From NCBI RefSeq assembly GCF_037977385.1, contig NZ_CP150277.1:1054001-1118000 (forward strand): DNA of 64,000 nt, in the 5' to 3' direction. The position numbers and the translations under genes were made by a program. Shown in pieces: positions 55,937 through 64,000 of this stretch; positions within the stretch are counted from its first letter, which is position 1; each line of letters starts with the position of its first letter. Below the pieces are notes generated by a model. That model was not told where the DNA came from. It did not search any database and saw nothing but the letters and a program-made list of their open reading frames with translations. This DNA is from Terribacillus sp. FSL K6-0262. Lineage in GTDB: Bacteria > Bacillota > Bacilli > Bacillales > Amphibacillaceae.

Positions 55937-56358
55937 ATGGCATATCGTATAGGGGAATTGGCGAAACTTACGGGGCTAAGCGAGCATACCTTGCGTTTCT
56001 ATGAAAAAGAAGGCTTGCTTGTGCCAAAACGGAATAGTGGCAATATCCGTGTCTACTCAGAAGATGACCGGCTCTGGACCGAATTCATCGTGCAATCGTG
56101 CATATGAAAGGGACCGGTATGTCACTGGAGGATTTGAAAAAATACAAAGAGCTTCGGGAAGCAGAAAGTGATGACTACGAGGAATTAGTCGCTCTTTTGA
56201 TCCGGCATAAAGAAAATGTCGAAGCGAAGATTGCAGCGTATCAGCGCAATCTGGATCTGATGAACAAAAAAATAGCCATGTATACACAATATATAGAGGG
56301 CAATGAAGACAAGGATTTGTATGAGCGATTTGCGGAAAATAGAAGTACACATAAATAG
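55937..56358 (+). pseudogene. MerR-family regulator disrupted by an 8-bp tandem duplication
   Basis: ATG 55937 (after AAGGAG) begins a normal MerR domain, MAYRIGELAKLTGLSEHTLR, FYEKEGLLVP, IRVYSEDDRLW. At 56087-56102 the 8-mer ATCGTGCA stands twice in tandem, and the shift produces a stop at 56107. With one copy removed the frame reads EFIVHMKGTGMSLEDLKKYK and continues to 56358 with the expected coiled-coil ENVEAKIAAYQRNLDLMNKK. The repaired protein would be about 137 aa, resembling AdhR-type regulators. It would have controlled the CMD gene. Confidence 0.85.
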
Positions 56359-56418
56359 CCTTTGCACATGACGATTTGGATGGCTGGAGAACCATGATGT
56401 CCTCCTTGACGACATTAC

Positions 56419-56465
56419 CCATCAGCAAAAAAGTGGAGAGATATTGATTCTCCCCACTTTTTTGG
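56419..56465. terminator. Bidirectional terminator MerR/alsT
   Basis: AAAAAAGTGGAGAGA pairs with TCTCCCCACTTTTTT around a 9-base loop. Confidence 0.8.
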
Positions 56466-56561
56466 TTACATGCCCGGTAATCCTTCCGGTGCTGATGAGA
56501 AATGAAAAATGCGTCGTCCCTCTTTTCAGCCTGTTCCAGACTAGGAATCAGGTTACTCTTT

Positions 56562-58028
56562 TTACACGGTCTTTCTTTGCCTTTCATCTTCCTGTTCACG
56601 TTCCACCCAATAGTCCGCATTCTCGATATTGACCTGCGAAGGACGGAACACGGGATCAAGCCCTTGCTTCCTTTGCGCCTTATAGTCCTTGAGCGCTGCC
56701 ACCGTCGGTTTATACAGCAGGATGACAGCGATTAAGTTTACCCAGACCATCAAACCAAGTCCTATATCCGCCAATGTCCAAGCCAATGTAGCCGTACGGA
56801 CCGTACCGAAGAATATCGCTGCCAGGAATAACACTTTCAAAATATTGGAGAAAATCTTCCTCGATCTCCCTCTGACAATATAAAATAGATTCGTCTCCGC
56901 AATATAGAAATAAGCAACCAATGTGGTAAAGGCAAAGAAAAATAGGGAAATGGCTACAAACGGCGATCCGAATCCTCCAAGTACTTCATCCACGGCTGCC
57001 TGCGTATATCCTGCACCTGCTTCCATTCCATCCGTATAATCGACGATATAGCCTCCCTCTGGATCGGTTACACTGTAATTGCCTGTCATCAGTATCATCA
57101 ATGCGGTCGCTGTACAGATGAGCAGCGTATCGATATAGACGGAAAAGGTCTGCACCAACCCCTGCTTTACCGGATGGGATACTTCAGCCGCTGCCGCTGC
57201 TTGGGCTCCGGTTCCCTGCCCTGCTTCATTGGAATATAAGCCTCGTTTCACTCCCCAGCTTATGGCAGCTCCAATCATACCGCCAAACGCGGAGTCGACA
57301 CCGAAAGCACTGCTGAAAATAAGTGCAAATGTACTTGGAATCTGCTCGATATTCGCAATAATGACGATAGCAGCTACGATTAGATAGAATAATGCCATGA
57401 TCGGGACAGCATAGGATGCCAAGAAGGCGATTCTGCGGACACCGCCAAAGATGACATAACCTGTGATGGCAACCAAGGCAATTCCAGTAATCACCGGTCC
57501 GATGCCGAATGCATTATTCATACTGTCAGCTATTGCATTAGCCTGCACTCCCGGAGTCAAAAGACAGGTGGATACAGCCGCGACCACCGCAAAAATATAG
57601 CCGTACCATTTCCATCCAAGCCCTTTCTCCGCATAATAAGCTGGTCCGCCGCGATACTCGCCATCTACTTTCTTTTTATAAATCTGGGCAAGCGTCGACT
57701 CCGCAAAAGCAGCCGCCGACCCGAAGAAAGCAATGAACCACATCCAGAATACGGCTCCCGGTCCTCCTGCCGCGATGGCAGTCGCAACACCAGCTATATT
57801 CCCTGTACCGACTCTTCCGGATAGTGCGATGACCAGCGATTGAAAGGGCGAAACGCCTGATTCGGAACTTTTTCCGGTAAATGTGTGCACAACCATGTCC
57901 TTCAGATATCTGACCTGCAGCAAACCAGAAGCTATCGTATAAACGCCCGCAACCACCGCTATGAAAATCAGCATCGGCACACTCCATAAATAACCGCTTA
58001 TCGACGTCAAAAAAGCTTCAAATCCCAA
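56562..58028 (-). CDS. alsT: Sodium:alanine symporter, AGCS family
   Basis: 488 aa, about ten to eleven membrane helices. Family motifs: GRVGTGNIAGVATAIAAGGP near 70-90, FWMWFIAFFGSAAAFAESTL and SWGVKRGLYSNEAGQGTGAQ near 258-277. It takes up alanine, glycine or glutamine with Na+. The start is TTG 58028 with AGGAGG and 8-base spacing. Single gene. Confidence 0.93.
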   Translation of the reverse strand: MGFEAFLTSISGYLWSVPMLIFIAVVAGVYTIASGLLQVRYLKDMVVHTFTGKSSESGVSPFQSLVIALSGRVGTGNIAGVATAIAAGGPGAVFWMWFIAFFGSAAAFAESTLAQIYKKKVDGEYRGGPAYYAEKGLGWKWYGYIFAVVAAVSTCLLTPGVQANAIADSMNNAFGIGPVITGIALVAITGYVIFGGVRRIAFLASYAVPIMALFYLIVAAIVIIANIEQIPSTFALIFSSAFGVDSAFGGMIGAAISWGVKRGLYSNEAGQGTGAQAAAAAEVSHPVKQGLVQTFSVYIDTLLICTATALMILMTGNYSVTDPEGGYIVDYTDGMEAGAGYTQAAVDEVLGGFGSPFVAISLFFFAFTTLVAYFYIAETNLFYIVRGRSRKIFSNILKVLFLAAIFFGTVRTATLAWTLADIGLGLMVWVNLIAVILLYKPTVAALKDYKAQRKQGLDPVFRPSQVNIENADYWVEREQEDERQRKTV

Positions 58029-58206
58029 TAGGATACCTCCTGAAAAAATGTATTTGAGATGGAATATATGTTCATTATGTCCAAAGGCTCGGTAAGATGC
58101 ATGGAAGTTGTAAGGTTATATGACTATAATTTTGATTATTCAGAAAAATATCGTCATGCCTGACGAAGAAAATGGATCTGTGACAGCTCCTTTTCTTTCT
58201 TTGCAA

Positions 58207-58246
58207 TAAAATGACCCAAGCTCCCCAGTGTTGGGCTTGGGTCATC
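58207..58246 (-). terminator. Terminator after the S-box peptidase unit
   Basis: ATGACCCAAGCC pairs with GCTTGGGTCAT, followed by TTTTATT on the minus strand. Confidence 0.85.
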
Positions 58247-58272
58247 CGTATCCTGGCTTTCCTTTGTACAGC

Positions 58273-58536
58273 TTATCGAAACGTATCATGTACCGGATCA
58301 AATATATCCTCTGCTGCCGACCGTACGACAGAGAAATTATCAATATTGAAATGTCCATGAAAAGCATTAGTCGCCTGCTTATCGAATACAGGAGCCTCTT
58401 CTGGTACGTGGATCCCTGCATATATCTGGAACCCGCTTCCTTCCCCTCCCGCGACATCTGTATCACGGACAAATAGGCTGTCGGCTCCTGCTTTGTGTGC
58501 TTTGCTTATGACGATGGCTACAGTATACGGTAACAT
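58273..58536 (-). CDS. Uncharacterised protein downstream of the M42 peptidase
   Basis: 87 aa, not recognised. It opens MLPYTVAIVISKAHKAGADS, continues VRDTDVAGGEGSGFQIYAG and ends FDPVHDTFR. No ribosome binding site stands before ATG 58536, which is 23 bases after the peptidase stop, so translation may depend on coupling, or the frame may be a remnant of a longer gene. A terminator follows, so it shares the S-box transcript. Confidence 0.5.
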   Translation of the reverse strand: MLPYTVAIVISKAHKAGADSLFVRDTDVAGGEGSGFQIYAGIHVPEEAPVFDKQATNAFHGHFNIDNFSVVRSAAEDIFDPVHDTFR

Positions 58537-58559
58537 GGACGGGAATGGGAGAGCATTCC

Positions 58560-59525
58560 TTAAAATTGCAGTTCCTTGCTCCGCCAGAGATAGGTCTGGA
58601 TCAGCTGATTGGTATCCTCCAAATCCTTCACCGAAACGACCTGTGTCGTCTGGTCGAGATGCTCGATCGGGATATTCAGGATGCTTACCGGCGTTTTAGT
58701 GGACAGTTTCTTATACCGATGACGGAACAGGAATTCCAGTTGAAATGGGATGTCATGTGCAATGGCCAAATCGACCAGCTGATTTTTCAGGGTCTGATTG
58801 ATTGGTATCGTCTTATCTGCCACTTTGATTGCGACACCGCTTCCCAGTTCGATTGCTCCCCGGCTTTTATGAGCGATTCTTTGCTGGGGGACGGACCCGA
58901 TATAAAAGGCAGCTTCCCCTTCTAGCTGATTGGCAAGATGCTTCTTATTATGGAAAGGAAAGAAGATGATGGTGATGTCCCCTTCCGCTGTATCCCATTG
59001 CTGCAGAAGATTGATTGCAATTGCCGGTGCAATCTTATTATCCAGCCCTTTCCCGACGACGCGGCCGCTCACTTCGTCACCAAGATACAGGAAGTCATCG
59101 AATAATGTCACATGATTGCCTGGTTCCACCCCCATTTCACGTGCATCATGCTCGGTATTGGCCCCGATATCGATGACAGCGGCATGCTGACCTGCTTCAC
59201 CTGCCATGACCACTCCGCACAGCAATCCATTCTTTGTCTCTACCTGGACCGATTGCCCTTGCGCATACGTCAACGAAAAATAATTCGCGTCTGCTACAAG
59301 CGCCCCTGACTCGGTGATCGATGTCACCACATAGATTTCTTCCTTCACCTCTGCCAGCAAGGTGATTTTTGGCGTATACTTTTCTCCATATTTACGGACA
59401 ATAAGATTCCCCCGTCTGTCGAAGTGCATCTCATCCGCAAACGGCGTGATCTTATCGACGATTTGTGAAACAAACGATTGATTATACCCTTTGTACTTGG
59501 ATAATTCCCGGATCAATTCAAACAT
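58560..59525 (-). CDS. M42-family (glutamyl aminopeptidase-like) metallopeptidase
   Basis: 321 aa. GLDNKIAPAIAINLLQQWD near 171-189 is the bridging-metal region (usually DDR in the family; here DNK), and MHFDRRGNLIVRKYG plus VIDIGANTEHDAREMGVEPG match the PDZ-like and catalytic domain boundaries. The usual EE pair before the third motif reads as PFHNKKHL, so the metal site is altered and activity is doubtful. Controlled by a SAM-I riboswitch. ATG follows GGGGAAGG. Confidence 0.72.
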   Translation of the reverse strand: MFELIRELSKYKGYNQSFVSQIVDKITPFADEMHFDRRGNLIVRKYGEKYTPKITLLAEVKEEIYVVTSITESGALVADANYFSLTYAQGQSVQVETKNGLLCGVVMAGEAGQHAAVIDIGANTEHDAREMGVEPGNHVTLFDDFLYLGDEVSGRVVGKGLDNKIAPAIAINLLQQWDTAEGDITIIFFPFHNKKHLANQLEGEAAFYIGSVPQQRIAHKSRGAIELGSGVAIKVADKTIPINQTLKNQLVDLAIAHDIPFQLEFLFRHRYKKLSTKTPVSILNIPIEHLDQTTQVVSVKDLEDTNQLIQTYLWRSKELQF

Positions 59526-59563
59526 GTTGCCTTCCCCTTTCGTATAGGCAGCGGGACAAATAC

Positions 59564-59709
59564 AAAAGCCTCTCGGACAAGATGCGTCGAGAGGCTTCCT
59601 CTATTCATCTTATCTGCCGGTTATGAACCGATGGAATTAGCACAGTGTCTGTCGTCAGACCTGCTGCTGAGGCTTCGCAGGGCCATATCCCTCCACCTCT
59701 CTGGATAAG
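59564..59709 (-). promoter_or_regulatory. SAM-I riboswitch (S-box) with terminator
   Basis: On the minus strand CTTATCCAGAGAGGTGGAGG, ATATGGCCCTGCGAAGCC and the closing CAGATAAG (59609-59615 pairs with 59703-59709) carry the conserved core. The terminator AAGCCTCTCG/CGAGAGGCTT with TTTTG is at 59564-59597. It should switch off the M42 gene when SAM is abundant. Confidence 0.92.
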
Positions 59710-59918
59710 AAACATATACAGTTTTCAGAAAGTTTATCATTCCATTCAATGATTGTCAATATATCTTATCGGTATACTCAGGATAACTGGATGCAGGGAA
59801 AACCTATAAACCAAAGTAATAAAAAACAGCTGAAATTGTAATTAATAAAAAATTCTCTTCGGCTTGCAATATAAAAAATGAAACAAATAATGGATATTCA
59901 AATACTCTTATGCATCAA

Positions 59919-59941
59919 AAAAGCCACCAATAGGTGACTCA
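59919..59941 (-). terminator. Terminator of the 69-aa membrane protein gene
   Basis: GAGTCACC/GGTGGCTT around TATT, followed by TTTT on the minus strand. The region 59710-59918 shows no gene. Confidence 0.7.
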
Positions 59942-60148
59942 GTTATTCTCCAATTCTTCTATTTCTTTCTTTACTTGATTGGCTTTCTTAGATACAACCC
60001 AACTAATGATAGTCAGGATTACAGTTACTAACATGAGAATATCGCTAATTGTCTGTGATGTACTTCCAAATGGATAATCCCGAAGTAAGAGATACAACAC
60101 CAGAAATATACCGAACCAATACTTAGATATAAAATCCCAGATTTTCAT
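59939..60148 (-). CDS. Small two-helix membrane protein
   Basis: 69 aa. MKIWDFISKYWFGIFLVLYL and TSQTISDILMLVTVILTIIS mark two membrane helices, followed by a charged tail NQVKKEIEELENN. ATG 60148 has GAAGG 5 bases upstream. Family not recognised. Confidence 0.65.
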   Translation of the reverse strand: MKIWDFISKYWFGIFLVLYLLLRDYPFGSTSQTISDILMLVTVILTIISWVVSKKANQVKKEIEELENN

Positions 60149-60287
60149 AGCTGCCTTCAACCCCTTTGTAATATTTTATTATATTACATAATTTTGGATA
60201 ATGGAAGCTGACGATTATGGCGTTACAAACCCCATAGGACTTTACACTTATCCATTTAGCAGCATTGGATTGATCATTACAATAAAA

Positions 60288-60315
60288 CCTCGGGCAATCA
60301 CGCTGTCCGAGGTCC
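60288..60315 (-). terminator. Terminator of the DegV-family gene
   Basis: ACCTCGG pairs with CCGAGGT, followed by TTTTAT on the minus strand. Confidence 0.7.
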
Positions 60316-60320
60316 CTGTA

Positions 60321-61196
60321 TCATGTAGCCGATTCATATGGATAGTCAGCCGGCATCCAGCTGGCACCGATACCGCCCCGTCCAAAATGAATTGCCATGA
60401 CGGAGCTTATTTCGTTGCTGATGAAGACTTCTGCTTTATCACCGAATGCTTCCATTGCTTCCTTTAACTCAGCGGCAAGCTCGGTGGAATTCACATGTGT
60501 TATCCGGACAACCTGTTTCCCGGATTGCTCGATATTATGTCGTAATTTTTCCAGCATCCACTTCAGCAGGCGTTTCTTCGTGCGGACCTTACCCATGACT
60601 TCCAGCTTCGCTTCCTCAAAACCGACAATCGGTTTTATATGCAGGAGGTTTCCGATCCTGGAGGCTGTTTTCGAAATTCGGCCGGTACGCACCAGTGTAG
60701 TCAGGTCATTTATCGTAAGGTAGAGCTGGCTGTGGGAACGGTAAAATTCAACCGCCCTCAATATTTCATCGAAAGCTTCCCCTTGCTCCATGAGCTGGCA
60801 CACTTTGATGACGATATTTTCTGTACCGATGGAGGCAGTATTCGTATCAATGACAGTGATCCTCCCGTCAGCGCCTTCGATTGTATCCCTGGCAATACGG
60901 GCGGAATTGACGGTACCGCTTACATTCTCTGTGCAGTGCAAGCTGATGATAGCATCGTATTCTGCCAGCAGTTCTTCATAAAGCTTTACAAATACCTCTG
61001 GTGACGGCAGGGAAGAAGAATATGCAGCCCCCTGATCAATGAACCGAAATAGCTGATCATTGGTGATCTCTTTTAAGTCAGCATAGGACTTGTCATCAAT
61101 AATGACATGTAAATGGGCGTAATATATAAAAGGATATCGCTGTAAATCCTCTTCTCTCAGGTTCGTGAGACTGTCTGTCACAATTGCAATTTTCAT
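60321..61196 (-). CDS. DegV-family fatty-acid-binding protein
   Basis: 291 aa. MKIAIVTDSLTNLREEDLQR opens the N-terminal domain, YSSSLPSPEVFVKLYEELL and ISLHCTENVSGTVNSA give the conserved TSxPS- and xSGTxxS-like fatty-acid carboxylate site, and the C-terminal HFGRGGIGASW is typical. Members (FakB type) hold fatty acids for phosphorylation by FakA, which is not encoded here. ATG follows AGAGGTGAATAA. Confidence 0.92.
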   Translation of the reverse strand: MKIAIVTDSLTNLREEDLQRYPFIYYAHLHVIIDDKSYADLKEITNDQLFRFIDQGAAYSSSLPSPEVFVKLYEELLAEYDAIISLHCTENVSGTVNSARIARDTIEGADGRITVIDTNTASIGTENIVIKVCQLMEQGEAFDEILRAVEFYRSHSQLYLTINDLTTLVRTGRISKTASRIGNLLHIKPIVGFEEAKLEVMGKVRTKKRLLKWMLEKLRHNIEQSGKQVVRITHVNSTELAAELKEAMEAFGDKAEVFISNEISSVMAIHFGRGGIGASWMPADYPYESAT

Positions 61197-61305
61197 TTAT
61201 TCACCTCTAGTTTCAGTATAACGGGTATATAGGATAAAGATACAAAAAAATGCAGGAAATTATTCATGCATTCCAGCTGCCGGATGCAGCTTCCCGTTTC
61301 CAAGC

Positions 61306-61336
61306 AAAAAAGCTGCCGAGTGATCGGCAGCTTTTG
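61306..61336 (-). terminator. lysP terminator
   Basis: AAGCTGCCGA pairs with TCGGCAGCTT, followed by TTTT on the minus strand. Confidence 0.88.
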
Positions 61337-61337
61337 C

Positions 61338-62831
61338 TCATTCAGGTGCTGTTTCATGTGATGGAGTAGTCAAATCAACTTCCTCCAATTTGTACACCTT
61401 CGTTTTCTTTTTGACTTTATAGATGATCCAGCAAAGCAGGAAGACCGGAATACCGATGTAGGATGCAATCAAGCTGCCCCAATCGATGCCGTCTGCTGTG
61501 AAAGCAGAGAAACTTTGGCCGATTATGACGATGACACATAGCACAAAGGCTAGTATCGGTGCGGCTGGATAGAATTTAGCTGTATATGGCAGATCCTTGA
61601 TATCGTTTCCTTGGGCAAGGTATGCTTTACGGAATCGGTAATGACTGACAGCAATACCGACCCAGACGATGAAGCCTGCCATACCGGATACGTTCAAAAG
61701 CCATGTATACACGACACCATTCCCGAAGAAGGATGTCAGGAAGGCTACACAGCCTACCGCCGTTGTGGCGATAAGCGCGTTTACTGGTACGCCATTTTTA
61801 TTCAGCTTACCAAGGAATGCAGGTGCTTTCCCTTCTTTCGCCAAGTTCCACAGCATCCGTGTGCTCGCGTACATGCCAGAGTTACCGGCAGACAGGACAG
61901 CAGTCAGGATGACCGCGTTCATGACTGATGCTGCAAATGCGATTCCCGCTTTCTCGAACACCAGCGTGAACGGACTCAGACGGACATCATCACTTGCCAG
62001 GCTTTCTGTTGTATAAGGAATCAGCATCCCGATGACGAAGATAGCCAAGATGTAGAACAATAGGATCCGCCAGAAGACGGAGCGAATCGCCTTTGGAATG
62101 GATTTTCTAGGATTATCAGCCTCTCCCGCAGCTGCACCGAGCAATTCCGTTCCCTGGAAGGAAAAACCTGCTGCCATGAACACACCAAGCAAGGCTAGGA
62201 AGCCGCCATTGAATGGAGCATCTTCCACCTTGAAGTTAGAGAAACCAGGTGAATCCCCGCCGAGGATGCCAAAAATCATCAATACACCGACGATGATGAA
62301 GATAATTACGGTCACGACTTTGATCAAAGCGAACCAATACTCTGATTCCCCGAAGCCTTTGACGGAAATATAATTCAATAAGAACATGATGATAAGACTG
62401 ATGGCACTCCAGATCCAAGATGGTGTATCAGGGAACCAGAATCCCATGATCAATGTTACGGCAACGAGCTCGGCTGCGATTGTGATGGCCCAGTTGAACC
62501 AATAGTTCCAGCCGAGTGCAAACCCGAACGATTCATCGACAAAACGAGATCCATATGTGCTGAAGCTTCCGGATACGGGCATGAATGCCGCCATTTCCGC
62601 CAAGCTTGTCATCAAGAAGAATACCATGCAGCCAATCAGCGCATATGCAAGTAAAGCGCCCCCTGGACCTGCCTCACTGATGGCTCCCCCGCTGGCCAGG
62701 AATAATCCTGTACCAATGGTACCGCCAAGGGAAATCATCCCTAGATGACGGGCTTTCAGTTCCCTGCGTAAGCCCTTTTGTTTCGTGTTGTTTCGATTGC
62801 CCACTTTCTTTTCCCCTCTCTGTTCTTGCAC
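61338..62831 (-). CDS. lysP: Lysine permease, APC family
   Basis: 497 aa with twelve membrane segments. RRELKARHLGMISLGGTIGT, FLASGGAISEAGPGGALLAY near 40-60 and FSFQGTELLGAAAGEADNPR near 225-245 are the signature of amino acid-proton symporters of the LysP group. The lysine riboswitch in its leader makes lysine the likely substrate. ATG 62831 lies near AGAGAGGGG; GTG 62801 is a less likely start. Confidence 0.9.
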   Translation of the reverse strand: MQEQRGEKKVGNRNNTKQKGLRRELKARHLGMISLGGTIGTGLFLASGGAISEAGPGGALLAYALIGCMVFFLMTSLAEMAAFMPVSGSFSTYGSRFVDESFGFALGWNYWFNWAITIAAELVAVTLIMGFWFPDTPSWIWSAISLIIMFLLNYISVKGFGESEYWFALIKVVTVIIFIIVGVLMIFGILGGDSPGFSNFKVEDAPFNGGFLALLGVFMAAGFSFQGTELLGAAAGEADNPRKSIPKAIRSVFWRILLFYILAIFVIGMLIPYTTESLASDDVRLSPFTLVFEKAGIAFAASVMNAVILTAVLSAGNSGMYASTRMLWNLAKEGKAPAFLGKLNKNGVPVNALIATTAVGCVAFLTSFFGNGVVYTWLLNVSGMAGFIVWVGIAVSHYRFRKAYLAQGNDIKDLPYTAKFYPAAPILAFVLCVIVIIGQSFSAFTADGIDWGSLIASYIGIPVFLLCWIIYKVKKKTKVYKLEEVDLTTPSHETAPE

Positions 62832-62847
62832 AGTTGCGCTATAGATA

Positions 62848-63112
62848 CGAAAAAAGGCCGTCCCGGATAGCTTGCTCTATCCGAACGGCCTTTACTTATA
62901 AACAGCATCATTCTCACAAAGATAGCGCAACACGCCAGCTTTGCTACTGACGTGACAGTCCTGCCCCTATTCGAGTGCAGGCCCAGCCGAAGGATTGGAG
63001 AGCCCATCCGGCTTCGGCAGCTGTTCCTTTCCAGCCTGATCGATGATCTCTCCAGATCTCCCAGTCTGTACTTTTAACAGCCGCAACCTCTACCTCATCA
63101 AATGATGAGGAT
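62848..63112 (-). promoter_or_regulatory. Lysine riboswitch (L-box) with terminator
   Basis: On the minus strand ATGAGGTAGAGGTTGCGGCT, AAAAGTACAGACTGGGAGAT, GGCTGGAAAGGAACAGCTGC and CGAAGCCGGATGGGCTCTCC contain the conserved blocks of the lysine aptamer (AGAGG-GCG core, loop E motif, GCCGAAG). The terminator AAAGGCCGT/ACGGCCTTTTTT is at about 62848-62893. Lysine binding should stop lysP transcription. Confidence 0.93.
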
Positions 63113-63191
63113 TTGTATGCAATTGAAAAACTCATTTAACTGTACTACACACTTCGGCTTATTTCAACAAGAAATTTTTTCTTCATGAAGA

Positions 63192-63218
63192 GACACGCAC
63201 TAAAAGCGCATGTCCTTC
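63192..63218 (-). terminator. Terminator of the second DoxX-like gene
   Basis: GACATGCGC pairs with GTGCGTGTC around TTTTA, followed by TCTTC; the T-run is weak. Confidence 0.5.
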
Positions 63219-63222
63219 TTTA

Positions 63223-63726
63223 TCATATAAGCTGTCTCTTGCTGTTTCTGGCTCTTTTGTTGTGATCTTTGCTGCGCAGGGAAGGCATGATCCAGTTATC
63301 AATGCCGAACCGGCCAGCATTCGATCCGCCGATCAGCAGCACGATTGCCAGGACGATCATGATCAGATTTTGTGTAAAAGCCCCGCTTAATAGGAAGGAA
63401 ATATTCATCAATATCCCCATCAGAGCTGCAAATCCCGTGAAAGCACCAAGCAAAAGCGCCAATCCGACAAGTGTTTCCCCCCACATGACAAGGAAGCTGA
63501 ATATCCCAGCATTGGGCAGGACGACAGTTTCGAGGAAATCTCCCCACCAGCTCTGGATGACACCCGCCTCCGAACGTGCCAAGGCTCCCTGGACGAATCC
63601 GCTGGCATCAAAGTTTCCGCTCATCAGCTTACCCAAGCCCGCTGACAGGAATGTGTACCCAAGATACAATCTGATCACGAAGAAGACGACTGCTGCTCCC
63701 TTGCTTTGCCGTGATTTGCTGATCAT
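63223..63726 (-). CDS. DoxX-family membrane protein (paralogue)
   Basis: 167 aa, four membrane helices, clearly related to the protein at 54684: FVIRLYLGYTFLSAGLGKLM, LPNAGIFSFLVMWGETLVGL and GSNAGRFGIDNWIMPSL. ATG 63726 follows GGAAGGAATA. Single gene; function as for the paralogue is only inferred. Confidence 0.85.
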   Translation of the reverse strand: MISKSRQSKGAAVVFFVIRLYLGYTFLSAGLGKLMSGNFDASGFVQGALARSEAGVIQSWWGDFLETVVLPNAGIFSFLVMWGETLVGLALLLGAFTGFAALMGILMNISFLLSGAFTQNLIMIVLAIVLLIGGSNAGRFGIDNWIMPSLRSKDHNKRARNSKRQLI

Positions 63727-63805
63727 TATTCCTTCCTCTCCCCTCGCTGCCAAGTTTGTGAACCGATGTGGATCGGCACTCCACAGCTTCAGTATAGGGG
63801 GAAAA

Positions 63806-64000
63806 TTAGAAGATGGAATATTTATACGAGAAATTTAATAGAATAGTAATAATTTTGAAAGATTTTTCCGGTTCACCTAGATTGGCACTGTATATACAGA
63901 TTCCGCTTTTGCGATCCTTTAGAAATAGTAGGAAAGGCCTATCAAATGAAACAGCTTTACTGTATGGCAAGCCGATAATAATGATTTGCCTTCTCTTCTT
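63806..64000 (-). CDS. Serpin-family protease inhibitor, C-terminal end (cut by window edge)
   Basis: The frame is open to the right edge and gives the last 64 residues. VSFDRPFLLFL fits the serpin PROSITE-type signature at every position, preceded by IIIIGLPYSK, which would be the end of the reactive-centre loop, and followed by KDRKSGICIYSANLGEP in place of the usual MGRVxNP strand. The tail after GEPEK is about 18 residues longer than usual. The start lies beyond base 64000. Confidence 0.7.
   Translation of the reverse strand, partial: KKRRQIIIIGLPYSKAVSFDRPFLLFLKDRKSGICIYSANLGEPEKSFKIITILLNFSYKYSIF

Noticed and set aside
58242..58472. 76-codon minus-strand frame overlapping the 87-aa protein
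   Set aside because: Out-of-frame shadow with unusual composition and no ribosome site.

Overview
This looks like chromosomal DNA of a mid-GC endospore-former of the family Bacillaceae. The reasons are the AGGAGG-type ribosome binding sites, frequent TTG/GTG starts, hairpin-plus-T terminators, a CIRCE-controlled groESL followed by ydiL-ydiK homologues, cre boxes, S-box and L-box riboswitches, and a class III fructose bisphosphatase. The arabinose genes closely resemble those of Bacillus subtilis. A Terribacillus-like genus is only a guess. No rRNA, tRNA, CRISPR array or prophage was seen.

Layout. 1-8.9 kb is an L-arabinose region: araN (cut by the left edge), araR, a HAD phosphatase, and araA-araB-araD with AraR boxes and a promoter. 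An IS1182-type element sits inside the phosphatase terminator, and araD carries two compensating frameshifts. 9-16 kb has an AbgB-like amidohydrolase and a beta-glucoside PTS operon (PRD activator, EIIC, GH1 phospho-glucosidase, EIIB, EIIA). 16-20 kb has two GNATs, an ATPase and an S-box-controlled DszC/SfnB-type monooxygenase. 20-20.5 kb holds a type I toxin-antitoxin locus. 20.7-26.8 kb has a hydrolase, an FCD/GntR regulator and a convergent operon encoding a split transketolase, an SDR, an MFS carrier and an SR1P peptide. 27-43.6 kb is mostly housekeeping and small membrane genes (YitT, MscL, CPBP, fbp, amidase, MCP, RlmI-like methylase, an Ltp-repeat protein, YcsI-like). 43.9-47.2 kb is groESL-ydiL-ydiK. 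47.6-51 kb is a three-gene acyl cassette (hotdog thioesterase, ketoacyl synthase, AMP ligase). 51-56.4 kb has small stress and regulatory genes, two of them broken (a GNAT with an in-frame TGA and a MerR gene with an 8-bp tandem duplication). 56.5-64 kb has AlsT, an S-box M42 peptidase, DegV, an L-box lysine permease, a second DoxX protein and the end of a serpin gene at the right edge.

How the genes work together. AraN feeds arabino-oligosaccharides to AraA/B/D, with AraR and probably CcpA as repressors. The PTS operon imports and cleaves beta-glucosides under a LicR-like activator and a cre box. The transketolase operon is probably repressed by the FCD regulator through a TTGT-N3-ACAA palindrome. 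The most unusual items are the toxin-antitoxin locus with a 13-nt 5'-3' pairing switch, the terminator-targeted IS with an A6G frameshift site, the transketolase/SDR/MFS/SR1P operon, the acyl cassette, and a duplicated leader beside a 34-residue membrane peptide.
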